Positions 45,650-55,868 of a stretch of DNA of 64,000 nucleotides are shown here, piece after piece. Location: the NCBI RefSeq assembly GCF_900111775.1, contig NZ_FOJJ01000023.1, positions 62,001 to 126,000 on the forward strand, in the 5' to 3' direction. This DNA is from Desulfuromonas acetexigens (GTDB taxonomy: Bacteria > Desulfobacterota > Desulfuromonadia > Desulfuromonadales > Trichloromonadaceae). Within the stretch, counting starts at the first letter, position 1. Every line of letters starts with the position of its first letter. The position numbers and the translations under genes were made by a program. The notes below the pieces were generated by a model. The model saw nothing but the letters and a program-made list of their open reading frames with translations, searched no databases and had not been told where the DNA came from.

Positions 45650-48600
45650 ATGAAGCACGGAAAATCGGTGGCGATCGTCGGCCTCGGCGGGATCTTTCCC
45701 GACGCGCCGACCCTCGAAGCCTTCTGGAACAATATCGTCAACGGCGTCAACAGCTCCCGTCGCCCCCCCAAGGGGCGCTGGCTGCTGGAACCGGAGGAGG
45801 TCTACGATCAGCGGATTGGCGCCCCGGATAAGGTCTGTTCCGCCAAGGGTTGCTATATCGAGGGGGATCTCGGCCCCTTGCCCGAAGATCTCGCCATCGA
45901 CCCCGATTTCGCCGCCGGACTCGATCCTCTCTTTCACCTGCTGCTGCGCGCTGGACACCGCGCCTTCGCCGGAGGAAAAACGGACACCCTCGACCGCGGC
46001 CGCGTCGGGGTCATCATCGGCCATCTCGCCCTGCCCAGCGAATCGGCCTCGGCCCTGGCCCGGGACTGGCTCGGCCGCACTTTCGAGGAACGGCTGCTGG
46101 GGGAGAGCCGCGTCGGTCCCCCCGTCGTCGCCGCCGTCAATCACCGGGTCGCCGGGCTTCCGGCCGGGCTGCTGGCCCGCGCCCTCGGTCTCGGCGGACC
46201 CAGCTACACCCTCGACGCCGCCTGCGCCTCGTCCCTCTACGCCATACATCTGGCGGTGGAGGAACTCCTTTCCGGCCGCGCCGACGCCATGCTCAGCGGC
46301 GGGCTCTCCCGCCCCGATCCCCTCTACACCCAGATGGGCTTTTCCCAGCTTCATGCCGTCTCCCCCACCGGCACCTGTTCCCCCTTTGATCAACAGGGGG
46401 ACGGTCTGGTCGTCGGCGAAGGCTGCGGTATCTTCCTGCTCAAGCGCACCGAGGACGCCCTGCGCGACGGCGACCGCATCCTCGGGGTGATCCGCGGCAT
46501 CGGCCTCTCCAATGATCTCGGCGGCAGCCTCCTCGCCCCCGCTTCCGAGGGACAGTTGCGGGCGATGCGCGCCGCCTACCAGCAGGCGGGCTGGAATCCG
46601 AGCGACGTCGATCTCATCGAGTGTCACGCCACCGGCACCCCGGTGGGGGACGCGGTGGAGTTCGCCAGTCTGAAAAGTCTCTGGGGGGATGGCGCCCAAC
46701 GCCGGGAGCCCTGCATCATCGGCTCGGTGAAATCGAACATCGGCCACCTGCTTACCGCCGCCGGCGCCGCCGCCCTGACCAAGGTGCTGCTCGCCCTGCA
46801 AGCGGAAACCCTGCCGCCGACCGCCAATTTCCGCGCTCCGGCCAAAGGCATCGATCTCGACCAGAGCCCCTTTGCCATCCTCGCCGAGGCCAGGCCGTGG
46901 ACGTCGCGCAAAGCGGGCCGGCCGCGCCGGGCAGCGGTGAGCGCCTTCGGTTTCGGCGGCATCAACGCCCATCTGCTGATCGAAGAGTGGCTGCCCCCCC
47001 AGCCGAGCAAGAGCCGGGTGGCCTTCCCCCCTTCTTTTCAGCGCACGCCCCAGCCCATCGCCATCGTCGGAATGGGTGCCCATTTCGGTCCCTGGGAAGA
47101 TCTTGCGACCTTTCAACGGCAAGTCTTTGGCGCCGGAGAAGGACCGGCGGCTGCATCGCCAACACGCTGGTGGGGGGCGGAAGAAAGCCGCTGGCTGCGC
47201 GATAGCGGCATCAACGCCGCGGCCTTGCGCGGTCACTTCGTGCCGACCGTGGCGGCGGCACCGGGAGAGTTCCGCATTCCTCCCAAAGAACTGGAAGAAA
47301 TGCTGCCGCGCCAGCTGCTCATGCTACAAGTGGCCGATGAGGCCCTGCGCGACGCCCAGCTCAAAGGGGAGGATCTGCTTCACGCCGGGGTCTTCATCGG
47401 CACCGGCCTCGATCTCAACGCCACCGGTTTCAGTTTCCGCTGGGAGATCCCCCGCCTCGCCCGCCGCTGGGCGGAAGAGTTGGGGCGCAAGCTGGATGAA
47501 AAAAGCATGGCCGAGTGGATCGCCGAACTGCGCGAGGCCGCCGGACCGCCTTTGACCGCCAACCGGGTGATGGGCGGACTGGGGAGCATCGTCGCCAGCC
47601 GCATCGCCAAGGAGTTCCGTGTCGGCGGGCCGAGTTTCACCCTCTCCAGTGAAGAAAACTCGGGGCTGCGCGCCTTGGAGGTGGCGGTCCATGCCCTCCG
47701 CGAGGGCGCCGTCAACCGCGCCGTCGTCGGCGCCGTCGATCTCCACGGCGACCTGCGCGCCGTCCTCGGCCGCCAGGATAAGCAACCCTATTCCCCCTCG
47801 GGATCATGCCGCCCATTCCAGCCCGACGCCGACGGCTCCCTCATCGGTGAGGGCGCGGCAGCCCTGGTCCTCAAACGTCTGGAGGACGCCCAGCGCGACG
47901 GCGACCGCATCTACGCCGTCATCCAGGGAATCGGCAGCGCCACCGGCGGCGCCGCCGAAAGTTCCCGCCCCGATCGCGCCGCCCTCGATCTCTCCCTGCA
48001 CCGGGCTTTTCAGGAGGCCCGGCTTAAGCCCGCCGCCGTCGACTATCTGGAAACCCACGGCAGCGGAGACCTCGAGGAAGATGCCCTGGAAGGCGCGGCC
48101 CTGGCCGAGTTCCTCGATGCCGGCGGCGACGACCGGCCCTGCTGGATCGGCGCGGTCAAGGCCGAGATCGGCCATGCCGGTCACGCCGCCGGGCTCGCCT
48201 CGCTGGTGCGCGCCGCTCTCGCCCTCCATCACCAGATCCTCCCGCCGCTGTGCCCGTCCCAGATCGACGGCACCCCCTGGGCGAAACGGAAACGCCCCTA
48301 CCGCTTGGCCTGCGCCCCCCAATACTGGCTGCGCGACCGCGCCGAGGGGCCGCGCCACGCCTTGGTCAGCGCCCTCGGTGGCGACGGCAGCTGCTCGACA
48401 GCCCTGCTCGAAGGCTTCGACGGCAAGGGGAAAACGCGCACCCCTTCTCTTCCCAGCCCCTTGGGGCCGTTGCGCGAAGGACTCTTCGCCCTCACCGGCG
48501 ACAGTGCCGAAACCCTGCTCGGCAAGCTCAAAGCCTTGCGGGAGTTGGCCGCCACCCAAGCGGAAGGATCACTGGATGACCTCGCTCGCGCCTGGCTGCG

Positions 48601-51600
48601 GCGCTATCCCGTGGAACGCAGCCGGGGTCGCTGTCTGACTCTGGTCGCCGGGGATCGACAGGAACTGACGGCGCTGTTCGATCAGGCCCGGGACTGGCTG
48701 ACCGAGTTTCCGGAAGAACGTCTGGACGGTAACGACCGCACCCCCCGGGGGCTGCGCGACCGGATCTTCTATAACCCCGCGCCGCTCGCCGCCGAGGGCA
48801 AAGTCGCCTTCATCTTCCCCGGCTCCGGCAATCACTTCGCCGGCATGGGCCGGGACCTCTCCGCCCGCTGGCCGGAAATCCACCGCCGGCAGGACGCCTC
48901 CAGCCACTATCTGCGCCGCCAGTATCTGCCCCAGCACTTCTGGGGGGAGAGCTTGAACGAGGCAATCCACGAGCATCACAACGCCCTGGTCATCGCCCAG
49001 GTCGCTCTTGGCACGGCGGTCAGCGACCTGGTGCGAGGCTTCGCCATCGAACCGCAACTGGTGAGCGGCTACAGCCTCGGCGAATCGGCCGGATTCTTTT
49101 CCTTCGGCGTCTGGAAGGATCGCGACGGCATGGCCCGGCGCCTGCGGGAATCGACCCTCTTCACCGAAGATCTGGCCGGGCCCTGCCAGGCCGCCCGCCG
49201 GACCTGGAAGCTGCCGCCGGAGGACGCGGTCGATTGGACCCTGGGCCTGGTCGCCGCCCCGGCGGAAGAGGTACGCCAAGCCCTCGCCGGCGAAGAACGG
49301 GTCTATCTGCTGATCGTCAACACCTACGAGGAATGCGTCATCGGCGGCCGTCGCGCCGATCTCGAACGGGTGGTCAAACGCCTCGGCGCGACCTTCATCC
49401 CCCTGCGCGGGGTGACCACGGTCCATTGCCCGGTCGCCGACCAGGTCGCCCATCGCTACCGGGAGCTGCACCGCTTCCCGACCACGCCCCCCGAGGGCCT
49501 GCGTTTCTACAGCTGTGCCCTGGGGCGTTCTTATCCCCTGGATGAAAACAGCGTCGCCGACGCGATTCTCGGCCAGGCCCTCGATACCGTCGATTACCCG
49601 CGCGTGGTCGAGCAGCTCTACGCCGACGGCGCCCGCATCTTCCTGGAAATGGGCCCCGGCAACTCCTGTACGCGCATGATCGGCCGCATTCTCAAGGATC
49701 GTCCTCATTTCGCCCGAGCCGCCTGCTATCCCGGCGTCGACGCCGTCTCCCTGATCTTGCGCCTGCTCGCGCAGTGCCTCGCCGAAGGGCTGCCGGTCGA
49801 TGTCGCCGCCCTCTATCCCGAGGTTCCCGGTACCAAGGCAGTGAAAGCAAAGACGTCGCTGATCGCCACCGAGATCGGCGGCGCGCCTTTTGCCCCGCCC
49901 CGGCCGGCGAAAGAAGAGTCCCGGACGCCGGCAGCCTCACCCGCCTCCGCCCCAGTTGCGGTCGTCAAGCCCCCCCCGGCCACACCACCGACGCCCATCC
50001 CGCCGCTGATGCCCGTCGCGCCACCGACCATGCAAGCTCCGCTGAAAGCCGCGCCGTCAGCAACGGCCGCCGTGCTTGCCGAAAATCCCCTGCTCGCCCC
50101 GCTGGAGCGGCTGACCGCCGCCGGGGCCGAAGGGCACGCCGCCTATCTCAGCTTCGCCAACGGCCTGCGTCAGGCGTTGACGGAAAATCTCAACTGGCAC
50201 ATGGAACTGCTGTCCCAAAGCGTTCAGGGGGGAGAGCTCCCCCCCGTCGCTCCCGCCGCCGGCCTCTTCGCCGCCATCCCGGCGCCGTCCGCGCCACCTG
50301 CGGCCCCTGCCCGCCCGGCCCGTTTCAGTCGGGAGATGTGCATGGAAGCGGCGATCGGCTCCATCGCCAAAATGCTCGGACCCGAGTTCGCCGAAGCCGA
50401 TACCTTCCCGACCCGGGTGCGCCTCCCCGACGAGCCGCTGATGCTGGTCGACCGCATTGTCGAGGTCGAAGGCGTACCGCGCTCCATGAGTCACGGCCGG
50501 GTCGTCACCGAGCATGATGTGACGGCGGATCGCTGGTATCTCGACGGCGGCCGCATCCCCACCTGTATCGCCGTCGAGGCGGGACAGGCCGACCTCTGGC
50601 TTTCGGGCTATCTGGGGATCGATTTCATCACCCGGGGGCTGGCGGTCTACCGCCTGCTCGACGCCGTCGTCACCTTCCACCGCAGCCTGCCGATGCCGGG
50701 GGAGATCATCCGCTACGACATCCACATCGATCAGTTTTTCCGCCAGGACCAGACCTATCTCTTCCGCTTCAACTTCGAGGCGACAGTGGGCGGCGAACCG
50801 TTCCTCTCCATGAAAAACGGCTGCGCCGGTTTCTTCACCGCCGAGGAACTGGAAGCGGGCAAGGGGATCGTCCACACCAAGTTCGATCTGCTGCCGCAAC
50901 CTGGCAAACTCCCCGCCGATTGGCGGGAACTGGTGCCGATGGCGAAAGAAGCCTACAGCGCCGCCCAGGTCGACGCCATCTACGCCGGCGATCTTGCCGG
51001 TGCCTTCGGGCCGCGCTTCGCCCATCTCGACATCGGGCGTCCCCAGACCCTCCCCGGCGGCCGGCTCAAGCTGGTCGACCGGGTCATCGAGCTCGACCCG
51101 ACAGGCGGCCGTTACGGCTTGGGTCAGATCCGCGCCGAGATGGACATCCGCCCCGACGCCTGGTTTCTCACCTGCCACTTCGTCGATGACCGGGTCATGC
51201 CCGGCACCCTGATGTACGAGTGCTGCATGCACACCCTGCGCATCTACCTGCTGCGGATGGGCTGGGTCGGCGCGGCCGGGGAGACCTGGTGCGAGCCGAT
51301 GCCCGGCGTCGCCAGTGGTCTCAAGTGTCGGGGTCAGGTGATCGAGACGACGAAGGTCGTCACCTACCAGGTAAGCATCAAGGAGCTCGGCTACGGCCCG
51401 GAACCTTTCGCCATCGTCGATGCCCTGATGTTCGCCGACGGCAAGGCCATCGTCGAAATCCCCAACATGTCGGTGCGCCTGGCGGGATTGACCCGGGAGA
51501 AGGTCGAAAATCTGTGGAGGTCCAATGAACCGTCCGTAGGGGCGATTCATGAAACGCCCTTGCCATCACCCACCCCCGGATCGGTCGCGGGCCGGCGTCC

Positions 51601-52675
51601 GGCCCTCTACGATTACGAGAAGATCCTGGCCTTTTCCGCCGGCAATCCTTCGGAGGCCTTCGGCGAGCCCTACCGGATTTTCGACCGCGAGCGCAGAATC
51701 GCCCGTCTGCCCCGTCCGCCCTTCCAGTTTCTCGACCGCATCGTCGCCATCGACGGCGAACCCTGGAAGCTGGTACCGGGCGTAACGATCGAAGCCGAGT
51801 ACGACGTCCCTGCCGACGCCTGGTATTTCGCCGCCGGCCGCCAGCCGGAGATGCCCTTCGCGGTCCTGCTCGAAACCGGCCTGCAACCCTGCGGCTGGCT
51901 CGCCGCCTATCTCGGTAGCGCCCTGACCAGCGACATCGACCTGCGCTTCCGCAACCTCGACGGCAACGCCGTGCAGCACCGGCCGGTAACGCCCCAATCG
52001 GGCACCTTGACCACCAAGGTCAAGATCACTCGCATCTCCAGCAGCGGCGGCATGATCATCCAGAGCTACGATTTCGAGATCAGCGATGCCCAGGGGCCGG
52101 TCTACACCGGCGATACGGTCTTCGGCTTTTTCTCTGCCGCCTCCCTCGCCCAGCAGGTCGGGGTGCGCGACGCCCGCCCCTATCAACCGAGCGCCGAGGA
52201 GATGTCCCGAGGCGAGGCCTTCCCCTACCCGGTCGACGCCCCCTTCCCGGATACGCAACTGCGCATGGTCGATGCCATCGAGCTCTTCGTCGCCGACGGC
52301 GGTCCCCAGGGGCTCGGCTTCATCCGGGGAACGAAGCGGGTCGACCCCGGGGAGTGGTTCTTCCAGGCCCACTTCTATCAGGACCCCGTCTGCCCCGGTT
52401 CCTTGGGTCTCGAATCCTTTTTGCAGCTGCTAAAAGTGGTCGCGGTCAGACGCTGGGGCGGCACGCCCGCCACCCGCCTGGAGACCGTCGCCCAAGGGAT
52501 GCGTCACCAATGGAACTACCGGGGGCAGATCATCCCCGAGAATCAAAAAATCACCATCGAAGCGGTCGTCACCGCCGTCGACGATGCCCGACACCTGCTC
52601 ACCGCCGACGGCTACCTGACCGTCGACGGCAAGGTGATTTACCAGATGAAGGATTTCAGCCTGCGCTGGTCCTGA
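45650..52675 (+). CDS. pfaC: PfaC-type PUFA synthase: KS-CLF-AT-DH-DH
   Basis: 2341 aa. Ketosynthase (about 8-440; Cys192 in LDAACASSLYA). A second KS-like domain (about 460-870) in which the cysteine region reads LSSEENSGLRAL, so it is a chain-length factor. An acyltransferase-like domain (about 1040-1360; IFPGSGNHFAGMG, Ser1142 in GYSLGESAGFF), equivalent to the separate PfaB of gamma-proteobacteria. Two FabA-like dehydratases (about 1570-1940 and 1985-2335), each a pair of hotdog folds (LMLVDRIVEV, CHFVDDRVMPGTLMYE; FQFLDRIVAID, AHFYQDPVCPGSLGLE). The linker between them (about 1960-1970) contains the palindrome-derived VGAIHETPL. The layout matches the myxobacterial Pfa3 without the terminal acyltransferase. 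It starts 2 bp after the pfaA stop. Confidence 0.95.
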   Translation: MKHGKSVAIVGLGGIFPDAPTLEAFWNNIVNGVNSSRRPPKGRWLLEPEEVYDQRIGAPDKVCSAKGCYIEGDLGPLPEDLAIDPDFAAGLDPLFHLLLRAGHRAFAGGKTDTLDRGRVGVIIGHLALPSESASALARDWLGRTFEERLLGESRVGPPVVAAVNHRVAGLPAGLLARALGLGGPSYTLDAACASSLYAIHLAVEELLSGRADAMLSGGLSRPDPLYTQMGFSQLHAVSPTGTCSPFDQQGDGLVVGEGCGIFLLKRTEDALRDGDRILGVIRGIGLSNDLGGSLLAPASEGQLRAMRAAYQQAGWNPSDVDLIECHATGTPVGDAVEFASLKSLWGDGAQRREPCIIGSVKSNIGHLLTAAGAAALTKVLLALQAETLPPTANFRAPAKGIDLDQSPFAILAEARPWTSRKAGRPRRAAVSAFGFGGINAHLLIEEWLPPQPSKSRVAFPPSFQRTPQPIAIVGMGAHFGPWEDLATFQRQVFGAGEGPAAASPTRWWGAEESRWLRDSGINAAALRGHFVPTVAAAPGEFRIPPKELEEMLPRQLLMLQVADEALRDAQLKGEDLLHAGVFIGTGLDLNATGFSFRWEIPRLARRWAEELGRKLDEKSMAEWIAELREAAGPPLTANRVMGGLGSIVASRIAKEFRVGGPSFTLSSEENSGLRALEVAVHALREGAVNRAVVGAVDLHGDLRAVLGRQDKQPYSPSGSCRPFQPDADGSLIGEGAAALVLKRLEDAQRDGDRIYAVIQGIGSATGGAAESSRPDRAALDLSLHRAFQEARLKPAAVDYLETHGSGDLEEDALEGAALAEFLDAGGDDRPCWIGAVKAEIGHAGHAAGLASLVRAALALHHQILPPLCPSQIDGTPWAKRKRPYRLACAPQYWLRDRAEGPRHALVSALGGDGSCSTALLEGFDGKGKTRTPSLPSPLGPLREGLFALTGDSAETLLGKLKALRELAATQAEGSLDDLARAWLRRYPVERSRGRCLTLVAGDRQELTALFDQARDWLTEFPEERLDGNDRTPRGLRDRIFYNPAPLAAEGKVAFIFPGSGNHFAGMGRDLSARWPEIHRRQDASSHYLRRQYLPQHFWGESLNEAIHEHHNALVIAQVALGTAVSDLVRGFAIEPQLVSGYSLGESAGFFSFGVWKDRDGMARRLRESTLFTEDLAGPCQAARRTWKLPPEDAVDWTLGLVAAPAEEVRQALAGEERVYLLIVNTYEECVIGGRRADLERVVKRLGATFIPLRGVTTVHCPVADQVAHRYRELHRFPTTPPEGLRFYSCALGRSYPLDENSVADAILGQALDTVDYPRVVEQLYADGARIFLEMGPGNSCTRMIGRILKDRPHFARAACYPGVDAVSLILRLLAQCLAEGLPVDVAALYPEVPGTKAVKAKTSLIATEIGGAPFAPPRPAKEESRTPAASPASAPVAVVKPPPATPPTPIPPLMPVAPPTMQAPLKAAPSATAAVLAENPLLAPLERLTAAGAEGHAAYLSFANGLRQALTENLNWHMELLSQSVQGGELPPVAPAAGLFAAIPAPSAPPAAPARPARFSREMCMEAAIGSIAKMLGPEFAEADTFPTRVRLPDEPLMLVDRIVEVEGVPRSMSHGRVVTEHDVTADRWYLDGGRIPTCIAVEAGQADLWLSGYLGIDFITRGLAVYRLLDAVVTFHRSLPMPGEIIRYDIHIDQFFRQDQTYLFRFNFEATVGGEPFLSMKNGCAGFFTAEELEAGKGIVHTKFDLLPQPGKLPADWRELVPMAKEAYSAAQVDAIYAGDLAGAFGPRFAHLDIGRPQTLPGGRLKLVDRVIELDPTGGRYGLGQIRAEMDIRPDAWFLTCHFVDDRVMPGTLMYECCMHTLRIYLLRMGWVGAAGETWCEPMPGVASGLKCRGQVIETTKVVTYQVSIKELGYGPEPFAIVDALMFADGKAIVEIPNMSVRLAGLTREKVENLWRSNEPSVGAIHETPLPSPTPGSVAGRRPALYDYEKILAFSAGNPSEAFGEPYRIFDRERRIARLPRPPFQFLDRIVAIDGEPWKLVPGVTIEAEYDVPADAWYFAAGRQPEMPFAVLLETGLQPCGWLAAYLGSALTSDIDLRFRNLDGNAVQHRPVTPQSGTLTTKVKITRISSSGGMIIQSYDFEISDAQGPVYTGDTVFGFFSAASLAQQVGVRDARPYQPSAEEMSRGEAFPYPVDAPFPDTQLRMVDAIELFVADGGPQGLGFIRGTKRVDPGEWFFQAHFYQDPVCPGSLGLESFLQLLKVVAVRRWGGTPATRLETVAQGMRHQWNYRGQIIPENQKITIEAVVTAVDDARHLLTADGYLTVDGKVIYQMKDFSLRWS
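51536..51563. repeat. Degenerate copy of the 28-bp palindrome inside pfaC
   Basis: The left arm GTAGGGGCGATTCA is identical to the copy in hsdM; the right arm (TGAAACGCCCTTGC) has three changes from perfect symmetry. It encodes VGAIHETPL in the linker between the two dehydratase domains. Confidence 0.85.
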
Positions 52676-52697
52676 ATCACATTCCGCCCAACAAAAA

Positions 52698-52733
52698 TCG
52701 GCCGGAAGCGGTACTTATGACGCTTCCGGCCGA
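52698..52733 (-). terminator. Terminator between convergent pfaC and RND operons
   Basis: A perfect 13-bp stem (TCGGCCGGAAGCG with its complement) around a 10-base loop. On the minus strand it is followed by TTTTTG, so it best fits the RND operon; on the plus strand it comes 22 bp after the pfaC stop and may serve both. Confidence 0.8.
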
Positions 52734-52768
52734 TGGCCGTACTCACCTGAATGCCCTTGTTTCCTCTC

Positions 52769-55700
52769 TTACCCTTCCTCCACTTCCGTCTTTTCCATCC
52801 ACCGCGCCATCAACCGATACAACACCGGCACCACCACCAGGGTCAGCAAGGTGGCGAAGGTCAGGCCGAAGATCACCGCCACCGCCATCGGTCCCCACCA
52901 CTCGGCCGACTCGCCGCCGATCTCCCAGCTTAAGGAGCGGAAATCGAAACTGATCCCCACGGCCATGGGGAGCAGGCCGAGGATGGTGGTGACGGCGGTG
53001 AGCATAACCGGGCGGAAGCGCACCGTGCCGGCGCGGATCAGGGCCTCGCGCAAGGGCATCCCCTGGGCGCGCAGCTGGTTGATGTAGTCGATGAGAACGA
53101 TGGCGTTGTTGACCACAACCCCGGCCAGGGAAATGACGCCGATGCCGGTCATGATGACGCCGAAGGGAGTGACGGTGACGAGCAGGCCGATCAGCACCCC
53201 GGTCAGGGAGAGGATGACCGAGGTCATGACGATCAGGGTCTGGGAGAGGGAGTTGAACTGGGTAACGAGCACCAGGGAGATGAGAAAGAGCGCGGCGAGG
53301 AAGGCCTTGCCGAGAAAGTCGATAGCCTTCTGCTGTTCTTCCTGCTCGCCGGAGAAGGCCAACTGGTAGCCGCCGGGCAGTTTCAGCTCGACCAGATGCG
53401 CCTGCACCTCCTTGAGCACCTCGTTGCTGTTGCGTCCCAGGGTATTGGCGGAAATCGTCACCACCCGTTTCTGATCGAGATGGCGGATGGCACCGAAGCC
53501 GGCGGCAAGGCGTATGGTCGCCACCGTGGAAATCGGGACGGGATCGCCGCCAGGGGTGGGAATGAGCAGATTCTCGATATCGACCAACCGCTGACGGCGA
53601 TCTTCAGGCAGGCGCACGACGATATCGTATTGGTCCTGACCGTAGCGGTAGTTGCCAAGCTTGCTACCGCTGACGGCGGCCTTGACCATGTTGGAGATCT
53701 CGGAGGTGGAGAGGTTGAGCAGGGAGGCCTTTTCACGATCGACCAAAATCTGGATTTCCGGCTTGGCTCGGGCGAAGTCATCCTTGAGATCGACCAGGCC
53801 GGGCACCTCGGCGATCAGCTTGCGGGCCTGCGCTACCAGCGCATCCAGGGTCTCGATATTCTCACCGCTGATTTCGATATTGATGGGCGGACCGGTCGGC
53901 GGGCCGTGCTGTTCCTTCTCGACCTTGATTTCGGCGCCGGCGAAATCGGCCAGGGCGCGGCGCAAGCGCTCCAGCACCGCATCGGAACTTTCCCGGCGAT
54001 CGATGCGTTCGACAAATTCCATCGAAACCTTGCCCATGTGCGACTGGCCCCCACTCTCGGCGCCAGCCTCGCCGCTCGGTGCCACCCCGGCCTCGCCGGT
54101 GACGAAACGGATATCCGCTTCCGCCAGGGCGAGCTTTTCGACCTGACGGACCAGGGCATCGGTACTGTCGAGGCGGGTCCCTTCCGGCGCCTTGATTTCC
54201 ACAAAGGCCCGGTTCGGCTCGGTATCGGGCAGAAATTCCAGGCCGTGCCCGAACTTCCCGTAGAGGGCGGAAACCCCGATGAGCAGGCCGAAGGCGGCCA
54301 GGGCGACGAGCAAGCTGTGATCGAGAGCGATTTCCAGGGTCTTGCGGTAGAGGCGGACGATCAGGGTGCGATCTTCCTGGGGATGGAGTTCCTTCGGGCG
54401 CAGGCGCATGAAACCGGCGCAGAGCACCGGATTGATGACCAGGGCGACGAAGAGCGAGGCGCTCAAGGTGATGATCAGGGTAATGGGCAAAAACTTCATG
54501 AACTCGCCCATAATCCCCGGCCAGAAGATCATGGGTAAAAAAGCGCAGAGGGTGGTCAGGGTCGAGCTGATCACCGGCCAGCCGACCTCGGATGCGGCGA
54601 TCCGCGCCGCCTTGATGCGCCCGTTCCCTTCCTGCATGTGGCGATAGACGTTCTCGACAATGACGATGGCGTTATCGACCAGCATCCCCAAAGCGAGGAT
54701 CAGGCTGAAGAGGACGACCATGTTGAGGGTCATGTCCAACGCCTGGATGACGATAAAAGAGAGGAGCATGGAAAAGGGGATGGCGATGGCGACGAAGAGG
54801 GAGTTGCGCAGACCAAGAAAGAAAAAGAGCACGGCGACGACCAAAATCAGGCCGGTGAGGATGTTGTTTTCCAGCTCACTGACCATGCGTCGGATATCCT
54901 TGGACTGATTGAGCGTCACCTCCAGGGAGATCCCCTCGGGGACCAGATCGCGAGCCCCTTCCAGCAGGGCGAAGACCTGGTCGGCGACGGCGATGATATT
55001 TTCGCCGGTACGCTTCTTCACCGCCAAGCTGATGCTCTCCATGCCCCCCAAGCGGGCATGGCTGAGACGGTCCTCGAAGGTGAAGTCGACCGTCGCCACA
55101 TCCTTGTAGTAGATGGGGCGGCCGTCGCGGGTGACCATGACCAGGTTGTCGATCTGGTTAGGATCGGTGAACTCGCCGGGGATGCGCAGCAGGTACTTGC
55201 CTTCGCCGAGATCGATGCTGCCGCCGGGGATGTTGACGTTTTCCCGCTGGATGGCGGCGAGAATCTCGGCGAAAGAGAGGCGGTAGGCGGCGAGGCGGTC
55301 GGGGTCGAACTCGACCCGCACCTGCCGTTCCCGGGCGCCGGTCAGAACCACGTCGAGCACCCCGGGAATCTCCTCGATGCGTTCCTCCAACTCCTCGGAA
55401 ACCCCCTTGAGGACGGTCTCCCCTACATCCCCGGAGATCGCGACCATGAGGATGGGAAACTCGGAGAGGTTGATTTCGAGGATTGACGGGTCTTCCTCCA
55501 GATCGTTGGGGAGATCCCCTTTGGATTGATCGACCTTGTCCCGCACCCACTGCAGGGCGTCGTCGATATCCACGTCGGGATGAAATTCGATGGTGATCAT
55601 CGACGAGCCTTCGGCGCTCACCGAGCGGATCTCCTCCACCTCCTTGAGCCCCTTGAGCTTGCGCTCGATGGGGAGGGTGATGAGGGATTCGACGTCTTCC

Positions 55701-55867
55701 GACGCCACCCCTTCGTAATTGGTCACCACCAGCACATAGGGGATGGTGATGTCCGGGTTGGACTCCCGGGGCAGGGTCAAATAGCTATAAATGCCGACGA
55801 CGACGGCGATGAACATCAGCACATAGACGGTGCCCCGGCGCTGGATGGCGGCGTTGGTGATGAGCAT
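52769..55867 (-). CDS. RND efflux transporter permease
   Basis: A 1032-aa protein with the RND layout: TM1 (VYVLMFIAVVVGIYSYLTLP), a large periplasmic loop, then TM2-6 with LFSLILALGMLVDNAIVIVENVYRHM. The relay acidic residue of this class is in that segment. A second periplasmic loop and TM7-12 (GVISLAGVVVNNAIVLIDYINQLR) follow. It uses the proton gradient to export compounds from the periplasm. Short loops and the N-terminus LITNAAIQRRGTV suggest the HAE/HME-like branch without a specific substrate. It starts 1 bp after the membrane-fusion-protein gene. No outer-membrane TolC-type gene is in the window. Confidence 0.95.
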   Translation of the reverse strand: MLITNAAIQRRGTVYVLMFIAVVVGIYSYLTLPRESNPDITIPYVLVVTNYEGVASEDVESLITLPIERKLKGLKEVEEIRSVSAEGSSMITIEFHPDVDIDDALQWVRDKVDQSKGDLPNDLEEDPSILEINLSEFPILMVAISGDVGETVLKGVSEELEERIEEIPGVLDVVLTGARERQVRVEFDPDRLAAYRLSFAEILAAIQRENVNIPGGSIDLGEGKYLLRIPGEFTDPNQIDNLVMVTRDGRPIYYKDVATVDFTFEDRLSHARLGGMESISLAVKKRTGENIIAVADQVFALLEGARDLVPEGISLEVTLNQSKDIRRMVSELENNILTGLILVVAVLFFFLGLRNSLFVAIAIPFSMLLSFIVIQALDMTLNMVVLFSLILALGMLVDNAIVIVENVYRHMQEGNGRIKAARIAASEVGWPVISSTLTTLCAFLPMIFWPGIMGEFMKFLPITLIITLSASLFVALVINPVLCAGFMRLRPKELHPQEDRTLIVRLYRKTLEIALDHSLLVALAAFGLLIGVSALYGKFGHGLEFLPDTEPNRAFVEIKAPEGTRLDSTDALVRQVEKLALAEADIRFVTGEAGVAPSGEAGAESGGQSHMGKVSMEFVERIDRRESSDAVLERLRRALADFAGAEIKVEKEQHGPPTGPPINIEISGENIETLDALVAQARKLIAEVPGLVDLKDDFARAKPEIQILVDREKASLLNLSTSEISNMVKAAVSGSKLGNYRYGQDQYDIVVRLPEDRRQRLVDIENLLIPTPGGDPVPISTVATIRLAAGFGAIRHLDQKRVVTISANTLGRNSNEVLKEVQAHLVELKLPGGYQLAFSGEQEEQQKAIDFLGKAFLAALFLISLVLVTQFNSLSQTLIVMTSVILSLTGVLIGLLVTVTPFGVIMTGIGVISLAGVVVNNAIVLIDYINQLRAQGMPLREALIRAGTVRFRPVMLTAVTTILGLLPMAVGISFDFRSLSWEIGGESAEWWGPMAVAVIFGLTFATLLTLVVVPVLYRLMARWMEKTEVEEG

Positions 55868-55868
55868 C

